In this document: positions 61,014 through 64,000 of the stretch, in pieces
Layout: each line of letters begins with the position of its first letter
Position numbering within the stretch: the stretch's first letter is position 1
Source of the DNA: Centrapalus pauciflorus
Taxonomy: Eukaryota; Streptophyta; Magnoliopsida; Asterales; Asteraceae
Assembly: GCA_020465985.1 (NCBI GenBank)
Contig: JAANYP010007556.1
Coordinates: 62,001 to 126,000, forward strand
Length of the DNA: 64,000 bases
Reading direction: 5' to 3'
Position numbers and translations under genes: made by a program
Notes under the pieces: model-generated
The model's input: the letters and a program-made list of their open reading frames with translations, nothing else
Databases searched by the model: none
Told to the model about the DNA's origin: nothing

Positions 61014-62170
61014 TAGGGAGAATTTCACATATACCCCTCCAAAACTTCATTATATCATATATACCCAACCTAAAATTTTAATATCATATATATCCCTCTA
61101 AAACATCATAATATCATATATATATACTCAATTTAATTATTAATATCACATATATCCCTCTTAAACATCACTAATATCATATATACCCAAATTCATTAAT
61201 TTAATTATTTTTAAAACATTTAAAGCTTATAATTAGTATTTCTTATTAATTAATGACCATTATACTTTTACTCATTTCTTCATTCAACTACTAAATTTCA
61301 AAATATCATACTTATCCAACTTAAATTAAAATATCATATCACTTTTAATAATTTTATATAATTTATTTTTGTAAACTTTACTAAATAAATTCTTCAAACA
61401 AAAACAAATTAAATATCATGTTTTTGCTCATTTTTAATCAAATCGTGTCGTCTTATTGTATTTTCTTATTTGTTTTCTTTCTACAGTAATCTATATACAA
61501 CTAACTGATTACATATTATGTTATTTCAACAATTTTTTTATATTTTTTAATAATGTTAATTTGTTTTAGTTTGAAGAATTTATTTAGTAAAGTTTACAAA
61601 AAAAAATTATATAAAATTATTAAAAGTGATATGATATTTAAATTTAAGTTGGATAAATATGATATTTTGAAGTTTAGTAGTTGAATGAAGAAATGAGTAA
61701 GGGTATAATGGTCATTAATTAATAATAAATATTAATTATAAGCATTAAATATTTTAAAAAATAATTAAATTAATGAATTTGGGTATATATGATATTAGTG
61801 ATGTTTAAGAGGGATATATGTGATATTAATAATTAAAATTGGGTATATATGATATTATGATGTTTATGAGGGATATATATGATATTAAAATTTTAGTAGT
61901 TGAAAGAAGAAATGAGTAAGGGTATAATGGTCATTAATTAATAATAAATATTAATTATGAGCATTAAATATTTTAAAAATAATTAAATTAATGAATTTGG
62001 GTATATATGATATTAGTGATGTTTAAGAGGGACATATGTGATATTAATAATTAAAATTGGGTATATATGATATTATGATATTTAGGAGGGATATATATGA
62101 TATTAAAATTTTAGGTTGGGTATATATATGATATTATGAAGTTTTGGAGGGGTATATATGAAATTCTCCT
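61014..62170. mobile_element. Large fold-back element (about 1.16 kb) with duplicated right arm segment
   Basis: The left end AGGGAGAATTTCACATATAC and the inverse of the right end, AGGAGAATTTCATATATACC, start inverse arms of about 400 bp rich in ATATCATATATACCC words. The right arm contains two consecutive near-identical 218-bp segments (61676-61893 and 61894-62111, beginning TAGTAGTTGAA(T/A)GAAGAAAT). T-runs plus A flank both ends, so the duplication is ambiguous. No ORF. Confidence 0.85.
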
Positions 62171-62399
62171 TTTTTTTTATTATTCACAAAATTTATTTTT
62201 TGAATCTAAGGTATAGTTCTTTTGATGAAAAGTCGTTTGGTGCTCTAAATTATCCTAAACTAAGGAAAATTGGAATACATCTCCGATGAACCCCTCGTCA
62301 AAGTTCATAATCGAACGTCTACTCAAAGCTCCTACCAGCAAGACGAGACAAAGAAAGTCTAAGAAGTATCCGACCCATTTAGGGTACTTGAACAATGAA

Positions 62400-63225
62400 A
62401 CTATAAATTATGAGTTCTAGAAGATCACATCCCAGAATTTTTTGTGAAATGGTAACAATGGAGATTGAAAGAGAGCTTTTGATATTTTTGATGACTGATT
62501 GATGGGTAATCAAGCGGAATATACTACCAGGACGCTGAAAAGAGACAAATGAAGAATCCCTAAAGAGGTAGCTCGGTCGAGTCATAAGATTGTGAAGATA
62601 TTGGAGTTGACGTCCAAGAAGATTACTAGGGTGGATATGCCTGAATGGTCTGTGAGAAGGGCTGATGGAGAACAATACTGGTTTGATGAGTCTGATCTTT
62701 ATTACTTGGAATATGAGGACATCGAGTTATTATATGATCATTACATGAAAAAGATGAATAAGCACTGATGAAGAGTGTTGGCCATCAGAGCTTTTATCAA
62801 GAAGCTGTTCAGACATATCGTGATGATGTACTTCAGAGATTTTTAAATCGCCGCTAAACTTCATGGGAAAAGGGTATTGTTGAATCGTCCTAACACATCT
62901 CTACCTAACATCATAGACTTTCAAGAACTATCTATTTTAAAGAATCCAGAGCATGGCATTGTATATTTAAATCGAAGAAACAGAAAGAGATTCATGGTGA
63001 TGTCTGAAACTTGCAGCATTTTCGAATGTAACATTGAGGAAGATAAGAAGGTTAAGAGATTAATAGAAATGAAAATCTACTTGCTAATGAACGAATGTCA
63101 AATGACGACATGTTGTTGATTCACAAAGTGATTCAATTGGTAAACTATCGGTTGACCAAAAGATTATTTTGCAGAACGTTCATGACTAATCTTGATATGG
63201 TAGATCCACTGGACATATGATCATA
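62400..63225 (+). pseudogene. Degenerate retroelement-like coding fragments
   Basis: Pieces in changing frames look protein-derived: PEWSVRRADGEQYWFDESDL then LEYEDIELLYDHYMKK (about 62640-62765) and DFQELSILKNPEHGIVYLNR then RKRFMVMSET (about 62920-63010). They recall uncharacterised plant retroelement-like polyprotein ORFs, but the family assignment is weak. Stops and frameshifts are frequent. Confidence 0.4.
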
Positions 63226-63529
63226 AAGGGAGAGATTGTTGACTTTTAATTTAAGTTGTAGTCAATGTCCACAAGCTGTTTTGTATTTACTGCATGGTTA
63301 TCTAGTAGAGGGATTTCATTATAATTACTTAATAGTCATTCTCTATATACAGTGTAAGGTTTCTATGCTTGGTAACCTTTGGACCTATTGCAATATATGG
63401 TTGGAAATTTTGCGTACATACTCTAAAGTGAAAGGTTTCATTCTCATTTCAATCATTGCTTTATCATTGTTCTTATTATTAGTGTTTATGTGATTATATG
63501 ATTGGTAGTCATTATTATATGTTTAACAA

Positions 63530-64000
63530 TTTTGACTCATCGCTTTATCACATGTCCTTTTCCTAGGATTAGAGAAATCTTTCTCTTTATCCATGTAAGG
63601 GAACATATTTTCAAAGAATTCAGCTTCTATAGATTCAATGACCGTATTGGTGTTAATATCCTTTATATTTAACTTGTAATCCAAAAGGTTGCACTATTCT
63701 TTGTAGGTCCGATGTAAACACAGTCGGGATTGTTGTTTGTCCAAGTTTAGTTCTCTTTGGTAGAGGGACTTGAACTTTCACAAAGCAACCCCACACATTC
63801 ATTCTTTTGTAAGAAGGTAACTTTTTTTCCCACAGTTCATATAGTGATTTATCACTCTTTGTATGAGGAATCTTATTTAAAAAAAAATATTTGCTGTATA
63901 CATGCTTTACCCCATAAAGATTGAGGTGCTCTCAAGGTAATTAACATTAAATTTATCATATTTTTCAATGTTCAATTCTTCCTTTATGCTACTCTGAATT
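63530..64000 (-). pseudogene. Ty1/Copia pol fragment (integrase C-terminal region), runs off the window
   Basis: On the minus strand: SLWGKACIQQIFFLNKIPHT, KSDKSLYELWEKKLPSYKRM, NVWGCFVKVQVPLPKRTKLG, then VFTSDLQ and, after frame changes, IEAEFFENMFP. These are the conserved region after the Copia integrase core (SLWGEA...LNR.P...KTPYELW...L.VWGC.A.V). Frameshifts make it non-functional. It continues beyond the right edge. Confidence 0.82.

Noticed and set aside
63236..63493. 85-aa plus-strand ORF near the right end
   Set aside because: Lies between decayed retroelement pieces and has no recognisable domain.

Overview
This is an AT-rich, intron-containing nuclear segment from a eudicot plant. 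Five protein genes are recognisable by their conserved residues and every one is plant-type: a chloroplast ClpT accessory subunit, a PSI/DUF668 protein, a NEET iron-sulfur protein, a 3-ketoacyl-CoA synthase and a GT47 xyloglucan-type galactosyltransferase. One LTR carries repeated ACTCGGCGAGTT motifs that I associate with Asteraceae (lettuce-like) retrotransposons. The family assignment is therefore a guess and not a result. No organelle, bacterial or viral genome is present.

Layout. 0-4.8 kb is transposon sequence: a Mutator-type MITE with a perfect 9-bp target duplication, split by a 2.24-kb solo LTR that has its own 5-bp duplication. 4.9-7.5 kb holds the six-exon CLPT gene. 7.5-22.6 kb has no gene; it holds a Tourist MITE, fold-back elements, a SINE with a 14-bp target duplication, a LINE 3' end, and TA-microsatellite-bound inverted-repeat elements. 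22.7-24.1 kb is the intronless PSI-like gene. 24.2-31.1 kb holds a Stowaway MITE, a small hAT element, tandem repeats and a 1.95-kb hAT element with a dead transposase. 31.4-32.1 kb is the two-exon NEET gene. 33-38.9 kb is again transposons, ending in a PIF/Harbinger element with a truncated transposase. 39.3-40.9 kb (minus strand) is the ketoacyl-CoA synthase. 41.1-45.0 kb holds three more Harbinger elements, two of them abutting. 45.5-56.8 kb is fold-back, TA-bound and Helitron-like sequence. 57.1-58.5 kb is the galactosyltransferase. 58.9-64 kb holds a C-rich Tourist element, a large fold-back element and degenerate Copia-like fragments running off the right end.

The five genes do not form a pathway or cluster. 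They act in plastid proteolysis, peptide-hormone/growth signalling, organelle Fe-S homeostasis, very-long-chain fatty acid elongation and Golgi xyloglucan decoration. They are islands in transposon-rich DNA.

Most worth a second look: (1) a group of short inverted-repeat elements of at least four unrelated terminal types, almost all bounded directly by (TA)n tracts and twice strung together with only a shared (TA)n between them. The commonest type has a core of 20-21-bp tandem units, each with the 8-bp palindrome GATGCATC. (2) Five hairpin-forming repeats in the solo LTR whose stems change on both sides together. (3) The ketoacyl-CoA synthase has Pro at the position of the catalytic His while keeping the catalytic Cys and Asn.

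All boundaries were found by eye. Exon joins were checked by reading frame and family conservation only, not by transcripts.
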